This document shows, in pieces, positions 22,690 through 32,935 of a stretch of DNA of 64,000 nt; position 1 is the stretch's first letter, and the number at the start of each line of letters is the position of its first letter. Source of the DNA: Heterocephalus glaber (Eukaryota > Chordata > Mammalia > Rodentia > Bathyergidae); NCBI RefSeq assembly GCF_000247695.1, contig NW_004624747.1:5001459-5065458 (forward strand). Reading direction: 5' to 3'. The notes beneath the pieces are model-generated. The model was not told the origin of the DNA, did no database searches, and saw only the letters and a list, made by a program, of their open reading frames with translations. The position numbers were made by a program, and so were the translations under genes.

Positions 22690-22876
22690 ATGATCACTAT
22701 AAAATCCCATTTACCCTTTTGTAGAAAAAAGCTGATTGATAAACTGATCCTAAAATCCATATGGAAATATAAGGGACCTAGATACCTAAATGATCTTGAA
22801 AAAGGATGAGTTACACTTATTTTTAATTTCAAAATTTTTTAAATTTAATTTTTAATTTCAAAATTTATTACAAAGC

Positions 22877-22958
22877 GGGCCGGGGATTTAGCTCAGTGGT
22901 TCCATCGCCTGCCTTGCGGCAAGGACCTGAGTTCAATCCCAGGTACCAAAAAAAAAAA
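22877..22958 (+). repeat. ID SINE with 16-bp target duplication
   Basis: AAATTTATTACAAAGC at 22861-22876 and 22959-22974. Confidence 0.95.
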
Positions 22959-23127
22959 AAATTTATTACAAAGCTATAGTAATCAAACAGTAGTCCTGCC
23001 ATAAGGACAGATATATAGATCAAAACAATAAAATTCAGAGCCCAGAAATTACATATTGTCAATTCATTTTCAATAACAGTATAAAGACCATTAAATGGGG
23101 AAAAGTCTTTTCAATATATGGTGCTGA

Positions 23128-24288
23128 CGGGAACCAGCACAAAGAATCAACAACTAGGATCTCATCTTATTAAAAAGCTTCTGCACTGCAAGAGAAACCA
23201 CCAACAGAGCTGACAACCTACAATGTGGGGAAAAATGTTTAGCAGCTGTACCTTAGACAAAGGACTACTATCTAGAATATATAAAGAACTGAAAAAAATC
23301 AGACCCCTCAAATTCAAAGACCTAATTCAAAAATGGGCATCTGAAATCAACAGACATTTCTCAGACAAAGAAGTCAAAGCAGCAAATAAATATATGAAAA
23401 AATGTTTAACATCACTGGTCATTCAAGAGATGCAGATGAAAACAACACCGAGATTCCACCTCACCCCACAAAGAATGGCTGCTATCAAGAAATCAACCAA
23501 TAAAAAAAAATTAAGTAAAAAAAAAGAAATCAACCTATAACAAATGCTGGCAAGGGTGTGGGGAGAAAGGAACCCTTCTCCACTGTAGGTGGGAGTGCAG
23601 ACTGGTGCAACCACTGTGGAAATCAGTGTGAAGATACCTCAAAGAACTAGGGCTAGAGGTCCCATTTGACCCAGCCATTCCCCTGCTGGATATCTTCCCA
23701 AAAGAATTAAAAGAATCATACCACAGCGATATATATGTCATGTTTATAGTGGCACAGTTCATAATAGCTAAAGCTTGGAAACAGCCCAAGTGCCCATCAA
23801 ATTGGAAACTGGATAAAGAAGATGTGTTTTTTTTTTAAAATGGAGTATTATTCAGCCATAAACAACAAGAAACTAGAGACATTTATAGCTAAATGGATGC
23901 ATATTGAGGCGATACTCTTAAGTGAAATAAATAGGACACACATGTGTAAATACTGAATAGTTTCTCTAGTGTGAGAAACTGAAAGTGTAAATAAGGATTA
24001 AAATGATTAAAACGAATAATTGATAATTTGAAATAGGAAGAAAAGGTCCAAAGGTGTAGGGGTGGTGGGAGAGGAAAGAACGGAAAGGAAAAATTATGAG
24101 AAAAGAAAAAAATGGAAACAAAATCTATGTAAATAGGGAAGGGTGGAGGGAGTGAAGGGCGCCCAGGTAATGGGGAAAAAATAAGAACCAAGATACATCA
24201 TGTACAGGTACAAGCACCCAATGATTAATGTAAACGTACTGTATACCTAAAATGTACCAATAAAAGAATTTAAGAAAGAAAAAAATAT
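23128..24288 (+). mobile_element. young 5'-truncated L1 with 14-bp target duplication
   Basis: ATATATGGTGCTGA at 23114-23127 and 24289-24302 brackets 1161 bp of L1 ORF2 C-terminus and 3' UTR. 23223-23540 still reads an ORF2-like frame (FKDLIQKWASEINRHFSDKE) ended by a stop. The 3' end reads TGTACCAATAAAAGAATTTA. Confidence 0.9.
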
Positions 24289-24411
24289 ATATATGGTGCT
24301 GAAAAAACTGGAATCCATATGCAAAAGAGTGAATTTGGACCATTAACTCATACCATGTACAAAAATCAACTCAAAATGGATCAACACCCTAATTATAAGG
24401 GCCAGAAGCAT

Positions 24412-24526
24412 ACTTTTATTTTTTAAATTTTTTTGTTAATGTTTCCAGTACATAATGATTATATTCATCACAGGGAGCTGGTACATGGATATAACACATC
24501 TTTTTATTTCCTTTTCCTATTCCCCC
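24412..24526 (-). mobile_element. antisense L1 3'-end scrap
   Basis: T-rich start, then GTACATAATGATTATATTCA. It splits the old L1 between AAGCATA copies. Confidence 0.5.
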
Positions 24527-24972
24527 CAAAAGCATAAACTTTTAGATGAAAACAGGAATAAATCTTCATAACCTTGGATTTGGCAATGGACTCAGGTATT
24601 ACACCAAAAGTATGAGCAACAAAAGAAAAGCAGATAAACTGGACTTTACTGAAATTTAAAACTTTTTTTGCATCAAAGGATATTATCAAAAAATTGAAAG
24701 GATAAATTATAGAATGGGAAAAATATTTCAAATGTATATCTAATAAGGGTTTAATATTCAGAATATGTAAAAACTCCTACAATTTAGCAATAAAAAGGCA
24801 AACAGCCCAATTTAAAAACAGACCCCTAAAATAAAAGATTTGGATAGCCATTTCTCCAAAGAAGACATACAAATAGCCAACAAGCACAGGAAAACATACT
24901 CAAAATGCAAATCAATCCAAAATAAGATACTATTTCACACCTACAAAGATGGCTCAAGTTAAGAGACAGTAA

Positions 24973-25137
24973 GCCAGATGTAGTAGCCACCCTAGAGACT
25001 GAGACAGGAGGATCTTAAATTCAAGGCCAGTCTGTACAATTTAGCAAGATCCTGTCTCAAAAATAAATAAAAAGCACTGAGTGTAGCTCTGTGGTAAAGC
25101 ACTGCAGGGTTCAATTCCAAGTACTAGAGGGGGACGG
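24973..25137 (+). repeat. B1-dID dimeric SINE
   Basis: GAGACAGGAGGATCTTAAATT, linker, then GTGTAGCTCTGTGGTAAAGC. Confidence 0.8.
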
Positions 25138-25349
25138 GGAGAAAAAGATGGACAGTAAAAAAGTATTGCCCAAGAGTAGAGAAATTACAACCTTCCTACA
25201 TTGCTGGTGGGGCTGTAATATGAGGCTATACCTTAGAACACTATTTGCCAGTTCCTCAAAAGCTAAACAGAATTGGTATGTGACTCAGTATTCTGCTCCT
25301 AGTTTACCTGTGAAAAATGAAAACAGGTTCACATAAAAATTTGTATATA

Positions 25350-25434
25350 GTGCCAGGGATTTAGCTCAGTGGTTCCACCTCCTGCCTTGCAAGTGCAAGG
25401 TCCTGAGTTCAATCACCGGTACCAAAAAAAAAAA
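25350..25434 (+). repeat. ID SINE with target duplication
   Basis: AAAATTTGTATA on both sides. Confidence 0.95.
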
Positions 25435-25808
25435 TTTGTATACAAATGTTCATAGGACCATTATTCATAGTAGCCAAAAAATGAAAAAAAAAACCCACTT
25501 ATCAATGGGTGAACAGATAAACAAGATCTACCATGTCCATTTAAAAGAATATTATTCAGCAATAAAAAGAAATGAAGTACTGATACATGCTATATCACGG
25601 ATGAACTTTGAATATATTGTGCTAAGTGCAAAAAGACACTCACAAAAGACTATATAAGATTCCAATACATAAAATGTGCGGCTAAATTCACAGAAATTTA
25701 GAAAGTTGATCAGTTATATCCAGAGGTTGGGAGAAAGGGATAAAGTGACTGCTTATGAGTGATAGATTTCTTGTGGGGTGACAAAAGTAAGCTTTTTAAG
25801 CAGTAAGC

Positions 25809-25934
25809 GAAGCATGGTGACCAACACCTGCAATCCCAGCACTCGCTCAAGTTCGAGGCCAGCCTGACTACAAAGTTAGTTCAAGGCTAGCCTGAATTAC
25901 ATAGTGAGAGAACCTGTTTCAAAAAAAAAAAAAG
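25809..25934 (+). repeat. B1 SINE, internally deleted
   Basis: CAATCCCAGCACTCGCTCAAG joins the left end to the doubled segment. Confidence 0.85.
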
Positions 25935-26048
25935 CAGATAGTGGTAATGGTTGTACAACTCTGTGAGTATATTATAAGCCACAAAAATTATATACTGAAG
26001 GGGTTAATTTTATGGTAGGTAATTTATATCACAATAAAACTTTTTAAA

Positions 26049-26153
26049 GACTTTTTTTCTTTCACTATGTAATCCAGGCTGCCCTTAAACATGAAATCTT
26101 TCTGCCCTAGCCTCCCCACTGCTGGGATTAAGGTATACAACATCATATCCTGT
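26049..26153 (-). repeat. B1 SINE
   Basis: TATGTAATCCAGGCTGCCC to GCTGGGATTAAGG. Confidence 0.8.
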
Positions 26154-26179
26154 TTAAAGCACTTTTTAAAAGGACAAAT

Positions 26180-26341
26180 CAGCCAGGCATGGTGGTGCAT
26201 GCCTGTAATCCCGGGAGTCAGAAGCAGGAGGAACACTGTACAAGTTCAAGGCTAGCCTGGGCTACACAATGAATTCAGGACCAATCTTAACTACATATCG
26301 AGACCCTGTCTCAAAAAACCAAATAAATAAATAAATAAAAC
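26180..26341 (+). repeat. B1 SINE
   Basis: GCCAGGCATGGTGGTGCATG start; AAAT-repeat tail. Confidence 0.9.
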
Positions 26342-26349
26342 TAAAAGAC

Positions 26350-26438
26350 AGGGCTGGGGATTTAGCTCAGTAGTTTCGCTGCCTGCTGCACATGCGCTAG
26401 GACCCGAGTTTGATCCCCGGTACCAAAAAAAAAAAAGA
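26350..26438 (+). repeat. ID SINE (GGACCC type)
   Basis: GTTTCGCTGCCTGCTGCAC and GGACCCGAGTTTGATCC. Confidence 0.95.
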
Positions 26439-26445
26439 CAAATCC

Positions 26446-26634
26446 AGCTGGGTGTGGTGGCACCAGCCTACAATCCCAGGACTTTGGATAGGTGTGGGAG
26501 GAAGATCACAAGACTGAGTCCAGCCAGGGCAATTTAGTGACTTAGTGAGGCTCTGTCTCAAAATAGAAATAAAACAGGGCTGGGGATGTAGCAAAGGTCC
26601 TGGGTTCAATCCCCAGTACGGGGGGAAAAAAAAA
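26446..26634 (+). repeat. B1-dID dimeric SINE
   Basis: B1 half then GGGGATGTAGCAAAGGTCC; flanked by ACAAATC-like repeats. Confidence 0.85.
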
Positions 26635-27839
26635 TCACATAAACAACAAAAACAGCACACTAAGAGACTACAGCACTTAATATTTCAATTTTTCTTCAGA
26701 TGCAATCTCAACTCCAAAATTCTTTCTATATTTGTATACTTTGTTCAGTGGACAATCACCACCACCACACTACTGAAGTGAAACCAATTAAATGCAATTT
26801 GATTTTTTTTTTAAAAGCCTCTGAAATGTCAAACAATTCTCTTTTAGCAATGACTATGGACTAAGCATAAATCTCAGTTTCAGAATATCACAGAAAAACA
26901 ACAAATACTCAGCAGTTTAAGCAAACTGTCAACTTACCTGAATAGAGGAAGTCATTTTTTGCTTTGACAAAAATGCAAATATTTACCTGCCTATCTGAAA
27001 GAAACAATCCTATAAGCCTCCTGTTCTCAAACGAAAATAAAGAAATATGCAGTTTAATTGAGAATTTTGTTTCAGAATTTTAACCTAAGATATACAAAGT
27101 TGATCTTTTATATTAACCAACACACACCCTGAAACATACTGAAACCCTGGCATTATAAACACTCACAAAAGTTAAATTTGGAGCTGAGAAAAATCACATA
27201 TACAGTAAAGCTGATGGAGATAATGCTCTCACGAAGCTCCTGAAAATGTTTTAAGAGTTCCTATGCTGCAAACTCTAGTCATTAGTCTTCCTACAAATAT
27301 TTACTAATCATCTACTACACTCCAGGCACCACGAAAGATACCATGGTGAGTTATAAACACAGCAGATCTCTGCTCTCAGGAAACTTACTCTCTACAAAGC
27401 TTGCCAAACTCGCCTAATCACAATTTCAAGAGTTTGTTAAAGATTCAAAAGCTGCTCCCCTCCTTTGAAGAGAGCCAGAGTTCACAGAGCTGGGTAAAGA
27501 GTACAGCCCATATTTTTATAAAGTGCTCCAGATTATTCCTATGACCTGAAAAAGCTCAAGAGAGCCCAGTGCTCAGGGCCATCCCAACCCATCTGGCAGG
27601 AGCCCCTTTGGCTTAGCATCCTTCACTCTGACACACACCAAGCACCCTACGAAGACGAAGTGGATGGAAAGCTTTCTAGTATCACTCTGTGGTGAGCCAC
27701 CAACAGCCATGCTGCCTCACGGGGACGGTGAGCTCGCTCCCTACCAAACCCACCTGGGAATGGCAGCACCTGAACCTCCCAAGCTGCGCTGACACCTGTC
27801 TCCCAGTGATTCCAATCTACAGCTTCCACAAGCCCGGTG
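26635..27839. other. TTC28 intron 1 near the promoter, mostly unique
   Basis: Repeat-poor compared with its surroundings. 27285-27395 resembles an old L2-type repeat (CTACTACACTCCAGGCACCA). No coding exon recognised. Confidence 0.5.
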
Positions 27840-27854
27840 CCCGGGTTCTACTCC

Positions 27855-27868
27855 AAGGGGGCGGGGTC
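27855..27868 (+). promoter_or_regulatory. GC box (Sp1/KLF type)
   Basis: AGGGGGCGGGGTCG contains GGGGCGGGG, inside intron 1 just downstream of TTC28 exon 1. Confidence 0.5.
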
Positions 27869-27907
27869 GAGAAGGCGCGGCGGGCATTAGGCGCGGACAG
27901 TATACTG

Positions 27908-27928
27908 CCCCCCCCCCGCGCGCGCGCA
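27908..27928. repeat. C10 tract plus alternating CG, Z-DNA prone
   Basis: Ten C followed by five CG/GC steps inside the CpG island. Alternating purine-pyrimidine CG is the classic Z-DNA-forming sequence. Confidence 0.6.
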
Positions 27929-28126
27929 CACTCCCGCGGAAACTGAGGCAGGCTGGCGCGCCCGAGATCGGGTCCCACCGCCTCACGGCCCGCGGCGGGG
28001 CTCGAACCCTGACGGCGAAGCGGCTTCCGCCTGGCGGGCACTCGTAAGCTGCTGAGGCCCGGCCCGGCTCGCACCGACGGAGTTTCACAAAGAAAGTCTC
28101 CCGGCCCGCGCCCCTCACGCACTCAC

Positions 28127-28228
28127 CGGCGCCGGCGCCGGCGGAGACTCGGGCTCCCGCCGCCTGCGGCTCCGCGCCGGGGTCGACCCCGAGGTCGGCT
28201 CGGGCGCCAGCGGCACCAACTGCTCCAT
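28127..28228 (-). CDS. TTC28: TTC28 first coding exon
   Basis: 34 codons from ATG (28228-28226) to a perfect GTGAGT donor (28126-28121). The encoded N-terminus starts MEQLVPLAPEPTSG and contains ARSRRRREPESPPAPAP, matching the N-terminus of TTC28, a very large tetratricopeptide-repeat protein implicated in mitotic midzone and midbody function. In human, TTC28 lies next to CHEK2 on the same strand, as here, which supports the call. The exon is GC-rich and ends in phase 0, just where I recall human continuing with an IPLFG sequence. The TPR domains are in later exons beyond the left edge. The exon is low-complexity (Pro/Arg/Glu), so recognition rests on this short match plus synteny. Confidence 0.9.
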
Positions 28229-28350
28229 CCCCACGGGGCCGGACCGCGTCCGCCTCGAGCTAACGGTCCCGCCAGCTAGGCGCGCACACCGCTCCCGCGC
28301 GCCATGTTTCCGCCGTGCCGCGCGCCGCCGAGGCAACCCACACCGCACCC

Positions 28351-28367
28351 CCAATCGCGCACGCGCG
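28351..28367. promoter_or_regulatory. CCAAT box abutting an NRF-1-type site
   Basis: CCAAT (28351-28355) is directly followed by CGCGCACGCGCG (28356-28367), a full match to the palindromic NRF-1 consensus YGCGCAYGCGCR. It lies about 125 bp upstream of the TTC28 ATG. Confidence 0.6.
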
Positions 28368-28391
28368 CCCCCGCGGCTTCTACACTCGTAT

Positions 28392-28403
28392 CGCGCACGC
28401 GCA
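28392..28403. promoter_or_regulatory. second NRF-1-type site
   Basis: CGCGCACGCGCA is a second full consensus match, 36 bp from the first (start to start). Confidence 0.6.
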
Positions 28404-28572
28404 CGTTCGCCACGCCCCCTCCCGCGCGCTCCGCCTGGAGCCCTCTGGAGCAGGTCGCTGTTCCCTGCGTCGCGTTTACCCCCTCCGCGCCTGTCCGGGC
28501 AGGGCTAGAGAAGAAGTAGTTCCCCGCTCTGCGCCGCCGCCAGCCGCACTGCGACCCACCCCGGCTCAGCGG

Positions 28573-28601
28573 CCCCCCACCCCCACCCCCGGCTCAGCCC
28601 C
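28573..28601 (-). promoter_or_regulatory. G-quadruplex motif upstream of TTC28
   Basis: Four C tracts on the plus strand (6, 5, 5 and 4 C) separated by 1, 1 and 7 nt. The minus strand therefore meets the strict G-quadruplex pattern with very short loops. Confidence 0.6.
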
Positions 28602-28740
28602 TGGGCTCCATCCGCAGTCCCCCTCTGCTTCACCCCCAGCGCTGGGCCTCGGGCGAGGATCAGCCCTAGAAGTGCCGGGGGGAGGACGCCACTGAGTTGG
28701 TGAGATCCCGAGATCCTGCCTTGGAGTTGTGCAGACGCGT

Positions 28741-28934
28741 GCGCTAGTGTAGGTGCTACGATGAACGTCCGCAGCCTGGGCAGAGGCAGACTCAACCAAA
28801 AACCTGCATCTCACTCCTTGCGTGACTAGGGTCCTAGATCTTTGGTTTCTCCTACACCTGAGGACTCCGTGAAGTAATCCAGCACCACGCCTGGTACTTA
28901 TCAGGAGGTCATCAGTTGACAGAACCTCTGAAGT
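28741..28934. other. intergenic, CpG island shoulder
   Basis: No recognised feature. The many overlapping open frames here are by-products of high GC. Confidence 0.5.
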
Positions 28935-29195
28935 AGTTTTAGTGGTTAAGAACCAAGGGCTCTCTAGAAAAGAATTCAAATCCTTCCTCCCTCTTGAAAA
29001 CTGGGAAACTGAGCAGATCACTTGACCGAGCCATGAAGCCTTGATTTTTTACGTTTGCAAAGGGCAAAAGTGTGACAGTACTTCACAGGGTTGACCTGAG
29101 CTTTCAGGGAGATAAGTGTATGTATCCTCTCAATGCTGAGAGGATACATGCACTTCCCTCAGTACAATGCCTGGCACACACCAAGCTCTGCGAGA
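28935..29195 (+). repeat. MIR with an inserted hairpin
   Basis: MIR start AAGGGCTCTCTAG, centre GAAACTGAGCAGATCAC, 3' end CAATGCCTGGCACACA. The hairpin 29105-29160 lies in its 3' half. Confidence 0.75.
29105..29160. repeat. long perfect hairpin
   Basis: ATGTATCCTCTC (29120-29131) pairs exactly with GAGAGGATACAT (29138-29149) around the loop AATGCT. AAGTGT/GCACTT and AGGGA/TCCCT extend the stem with one mismatch and a small bulge. Confidence 0.85.
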
Positions 29196-29732
29196 TTCAC
29201 TGGTGTAATCCCTGACCTATCCATCCAAGAGTCCTAAAAGTTTAATGAAAGAGGTTCTGCTCCCAAACCCTGTGGTATAATTAGCTGGGAGGGGTTCACT
29301 CAACCTTGGGGTTATGGGGTCTCTTTCTACCCACATCTTCACTTTTCCATTCTCAGCCCCAAACCTCTCTGAAAACCCTAAAATTGGCAGAGAAACAATA
29401 GCAGAGAACATTTTCCCTACTAGAGAAAACGTAAGTCTTCGAGAGTCTCTTGGAACTTGTAAATGGTTGCATTTATTAGTCTGGCCTTTTTCAGATCAAT
29501 TGACACAAACCCCAACCTGGAGTAAAACAAAAAAGGGAACACACATGATCACGTAATTGAAAAGTGCTGAATGGTGCCTTGCTTCAGGCATAGCTGCATC
29601 CAGGAGTTCAACCCAAACTCAGTCTCTCATCTGTCTTGGGTCTTGTTTCCCATCTTCATATAGTTCTTTCCACATAGTGACCATGTAGCCCCTAGCTACA
29701 TCTACACAACAAGGCAGAGGCTGTTTCCCAAT
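29196..29732. other. intergenic, no recognised feature
   Basis: No gene or clear repeat. Confidence 0.5.
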
Positions 29733-29787
29733 ACAGGTTGGGTGTTCCTTATCTGAAATGCTCACAAGTGTCTCGGATCTTTTTCTC

Positions 29788-29919
29788 TTTCTTTTTTTTT
29801 TTTTTCCTCTCCAGACAGGGTCTCATTGTGCAGTTCAGGCTGGCCTTGAACTTGCCAGCTATCCTCCAGCCTCAGCCTCCAGAGTAGTACTAGGATTACA
29901 GGCATGCACCACCATACAA
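29788..29919 (-). repeat. B1 SINE
   Basis: CAGACAGGGTCTCATTGTGC to GCATGCACCACCATAC; imperfect CAAGTSTCTCRGAT flanks. Confidence 0.9.
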
Positions 29920-30060
29920 GTCTCAGATTTGGTTTTGGAATATTTGCAAACACATAATGAGAAATGATGGGGGGAAACCCAAACTAAACATGAAAAATTC
30001 ATTTATGTTTCATATATACCTTATTCCCACAGCTTCAAAATAATTTTATATACAGTAATA

Positions 30061-30147
30061 TTTTTTTTTTTTGGTACCGGGGATCGAACTCGGATCCTGC
30101 CACTTGCAAGGCAGGCGGCGGAACCACTGAGCTAAATCCCCGGCCCC
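30061..30147 (-). repeat. ID SINE with 12-bp target duplication
   Basis: TATACAGTAATA at 30049-30060 and 30148-30159. Confidence 0.95.
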
Positions 30148-30239
30148 TATACAGTAATACTTTTAATAATTTTTTCATGCCAAGTTTCGTGATAAAGGAT
30201 TTTCCACATGGCGTCAGTGCTCCAAGTTTGGGATTTTGA

Positions 30240-30315
30240 GGGGCCAGGGATTTAGCTCACCTGCCTCACAAGCAACCACAAAATCCGAGTTTGATCCCTG
30301 GTACAAAAAAAAAAT
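30240..30315 (+). repeat. ID SINE, deleted A-box side
   Basis: TTTAGCTCA joins directly to CCTGCCTCACAAGC. Confidence 0.9.
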
Positions 30316-30369
30316 GTTTTGGATTTTGGAGAATTTTGAATATTCAAATTAGGGATATTCAAGCTATAG

Positions 30370-30894
30370 TTCCAGCCAGAGTCCAGAGTTGACTTTCATT
30401 GGCCCCATGGGAGCCACGTGCCCATATCTGAGCCAGTCACCACAATCAGATTGGCTAGATATGACTAGTGTGTGTAAAGGAGTTGGGGTCCTTCCCTCCA
30501 GAAGAACATGGGAAGGACTGAGAAGAGGGATACCTCCCAGTGAAAAATAGGGATACAATTACCACATGAAGCACTGGGCAGAGGCTGACACAAATAAGAG
30601 CTATCTAGTGTGCCATTATGTAGGAATGCAGGGCATCCACTCCCGAGCTACCTGCCTGTTCTACAAAAGGGAGTGGCAGTTACTTTAGCCCCTGGGAAAT
30701 GACCCTCCACCTCTGCTCCCACCACCCACCCCAGACTTGGCATTTCCCAAATCTGCTTACTCAAAGGCATCCTGAGGACAAGCACTCAAAAAAGAGCTGA
30801 AAAGATGCTACTTCTCTGCTGAAGCACTTTTTGCTTCGCTCTGGCTACATATGTGGCTCTTCCACTTTGAGATGAAGACTAACATTGAAGAATC
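30370..30894. other. intergenic, no recognised feature
   Basis: Unique-looking sequence. Confidence 0.5.
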
Positions 30895-31150
30895 CCTTGT
30901 CACATGCCAGGCACTTTGTGGAATCTTCCATTGACTCCTTACCAACAGCATAGAAGGTTGGTACTTATTGCATCCATTTTACAGATAAGGAAACAAAAGC
31001 TCAGCAATTTTTTTTTGGTACCAGGAATTGAACTCAGGTCCTTGAGCATGCACAGCAGGCAGGAAAACCACTGAGTTAAATCCCTGGCCCATCAGCAATT
31101 TTAAGTAACTTATCCAAAGCCAATATGAGGAAGCACAGAGCTGTTAGCAC
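30895..31150 (-). repeat. MIR, split by an ID
   Basis: CATTTTACAGATAAGGAAAC and TTAAGTAACTTATCCAAAG are the antisense MIR core. Confidence 0.8.
31010..31090 (-). repeat. ID SINE with target duplication
   Basis: TCAGCAATTTT on both sides. Confidence 0.95.
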
Positions 31151-31434
31151 AATATTGTTCCCATCACTGATGTTGCCACCCCAGGTCCATTTGTTTGTTT
31201 CCGAGTCCTGTACCCACCTCCAGCTAGGTGGCCAGTGGGAGGAGTTCCATAGCAGAAGGAACTTCTAGGGAACCCCCTCCTTCAGCTTCTGTAGTCTCAG
31301 CTTTACTATTCCCCCATACCATGACTTCGTGAAATAAAGAAAAAAATTCCTCCCAAAACAAATCAGACTGAGTGCAAGCAGAGGAAGTCAATGCTGAGTG
31401 GTCCTAATCAGCAGTTGATGGCTCCCCTTTCATA

Positions 31435-31912
31435 AGGGCATCAGTCTCCTCTGACTTCTGTAACAAGTCATCACAAACCGGGTGGCTTAAAACAACACAA
31501 ATTTATTTTCTTACAGTTCTACAGGTCAGAAAGCTGTAAAAGTAAAGGGCTGGTTGGTTCCTTCAGGGGTTCTCATGGGAAAATCCATTTCCTTGCCTTT
31601 TTCAGCCTCCAGTGGCCAGCTGTACTGTGGTGGGCCCTCCCTCCATTTTCAAAGCACATTATTCTGATTTCTGCCCAGTCAACACATCACTATCTGGGCT
31701 GATTCTTACTCCTCCTGGATTCCTCAAAAGATGCTTGCAATGACACTGGGCCCATGGGGTAAGACAGGAATAATGTTCCTGTCTCAAGAACCTTGATGAC
31801 ATCTGCAAAGTCCCTTCTGCCATGTAAAGTAAGATACTCCCAGGTATTAGGGAGTAGGGTGAGGGCCACTATTCAGTATACTGTGGCAGGTACCAGAGGG
31901 AGCAAATACAAT
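31435..31912. repeat. old dispersed repeat of the GTGGCTTAAAACAACA type
   Basis: GGTGGCTTAAAACAACACAA, TTCTTACAGTTCTACAGGTC and CTTCTGCCATGTAAAGTAAG are widespread placental repeat motifs. I do not give a family name. Confidence 0.6.
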
Positions 31913-32257
31913 ATACTCTGGACACAGAATTGGTGAACTCTACTTCCACAGGGAAAATACTCTAAAAAAACCACAGCCTCATATTAAGTATTCAGATAAG
32001 CTAAAGCCCATTTAACTTGGAAATCTCAGCCTCATTCCTTTAAATACTCAAACCACCTAAATCCCTCAGAAAGCTTTCGTACCCATCCAACTGCCAATCA
32101 CTAACCCGAGTGCCAAGTGCCAGGGGGAACAGCTGTGTGTTCTTGACTCAGTCGTGAATGCTGAGTGGCATCTGAACCTTGGTGCTCAATCCATGGCATA
32201 GCCAGTGAGTTACAGTGTGGTCTAGCACCAACCAGGCAGTTATAAGAGGCAAATCAC
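31913..32257. other. intergenic, no recognised feature
   Basis: No gene or clear repeat. Confidence 0.5.
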
Positions 32258-32258
32258 A

Positions 32259-32420
32259 GCCAGGTGTGGTGGCATGTCTGTAATTCCAGCATTCTGGGAG
32301 GCTGAGGCAGGAGAATCACAAGTTAGATACCATTAATTTAGCAACATAGTGAGACCCTCACTAGAGGATGTGGCTCAGTGCAAAGGCATTGGGTTCAATC
32401 TCCAGTACTGAAAGGAGGGG
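32259..32420 (+). repeat. B1-dID dimeric SINE
   Basis: GCCAGGTGTGGTGGCATGTC, then GGATGTGGCTCAGTGCAAAG. Confidence 0.85.
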
Positions 32421-32779
32421 GAAGGGGAAAGGATAGGATCAGTGGATCAAAAAGAGACAAAGAGGAGCCAGCCATTAGAACTATGTGCATAGCTTATAGC
32501 TGCCAGGCCCAGACATCCGTATTCCTGAAACAAATCCCTTCCTCTGAAATAACATGAGTGGGCTCCAACTTCCACAGATCAGCGGGCTATCCTGGCAGCC
32601 AGCCTACAGAAACTGAATGAACTTGATGGCCAGACAAGAAAGCAGTCCTTTTGGCAGTTCTTGCTCTTTATAACTGAACGGGCTGGCATTTAGAATTTAG
32701 ACATCAGTCCTTTATGAGTTTTGTCAGTGTGAGTCAATATCCCTGAGTCTGAATATAAAACTGGGAAGACAACACTAGT

Positions 32780-32935
32780 TTTAGTCAGCAAGACCTGGGT
32801 TGGGTCCCCATGCTGCCACGTAGCAACTGTGATGCTGGAAAAGTTATCTTACTTCTCTAAGTCTGGGTTCCTCATCCATAAGATGAGGGCAGTTGAAGAC
32901 CTAGCTTATAGGATCACTGTGAGGACAAGACCAGA
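32780..32935 (+). repeat. MIR
   Basis: GACCTGGGTTGGGTCCCC, TTATCTTACTTCTCTAAG, TAGGATCACTGTGAGGA. Confidence 0.7.

Larger units (their letters stand above)
22690..26048 (+). mobile_element. old L1 (ORF2 3' part and 3' UTR) with nested insertions
   Basis: Successive L1M landmarks: TTACAAAGCTATAGTAATCA, GGTGCTGAAAAAACTGGA, ATTTCTCCAAAGAAGACATA, GAATATTATTCAGCAATAAA. Interrupted by an ID (22877), a younger L1 (23128-24288), an antisense L1 scrap (24412-24526), a B1-dID (24973), an ID (25350) and a B1 (25809). Confidence 0.8.
1..28126 (-). other. TTC28 intron 1 (part)
   Basis: Everything left of the exon 1 donor at 28126 is intron if the TTC28 model is right. It contains only mobile elements and unrecognised AT-rich sequence. 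No further TTC28 exon was found. Confidence 0.85.
27840..28740. promoter_or_regulatory. CpG island, TTC28 promoter
   Basis: Dense CpG and GC over about 0.9 kb, strongest at 27840-28520, in otherwise AT-rich DNA. It covers TTC28 exon 1, its 5' flank and the start of intron 1. No TATA box is visible, as expected for a housekeeping-type promoter. Transcription probably starts between about 28230 and 28340 on the minus strand. This position is inferred, not seen. Confidence 0.9.
29733..30369. mobile_element. Tigger-like DNA transposon with three SINE insertions
   Basis: One end reads CAGGTTGGGTGTTCCTTATC and the other is a diverged inverted copy (AGGGATATTCAAGCTATAG). Core TTTTGGAATATTTGCAAACA and TTCATTTATGTTTCATATA. 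SINEs sit at 29788, 30061 and 30240. Confidence 0.7.

Noticed and set aside
27741..29021. Several open frames of 70-151 codons on both strands across the CpG island
   Set aside because: GC-rich DNA lacks stop codons by chance. Only the 34-codon TTC28 start has protein similarity and a splice donor.
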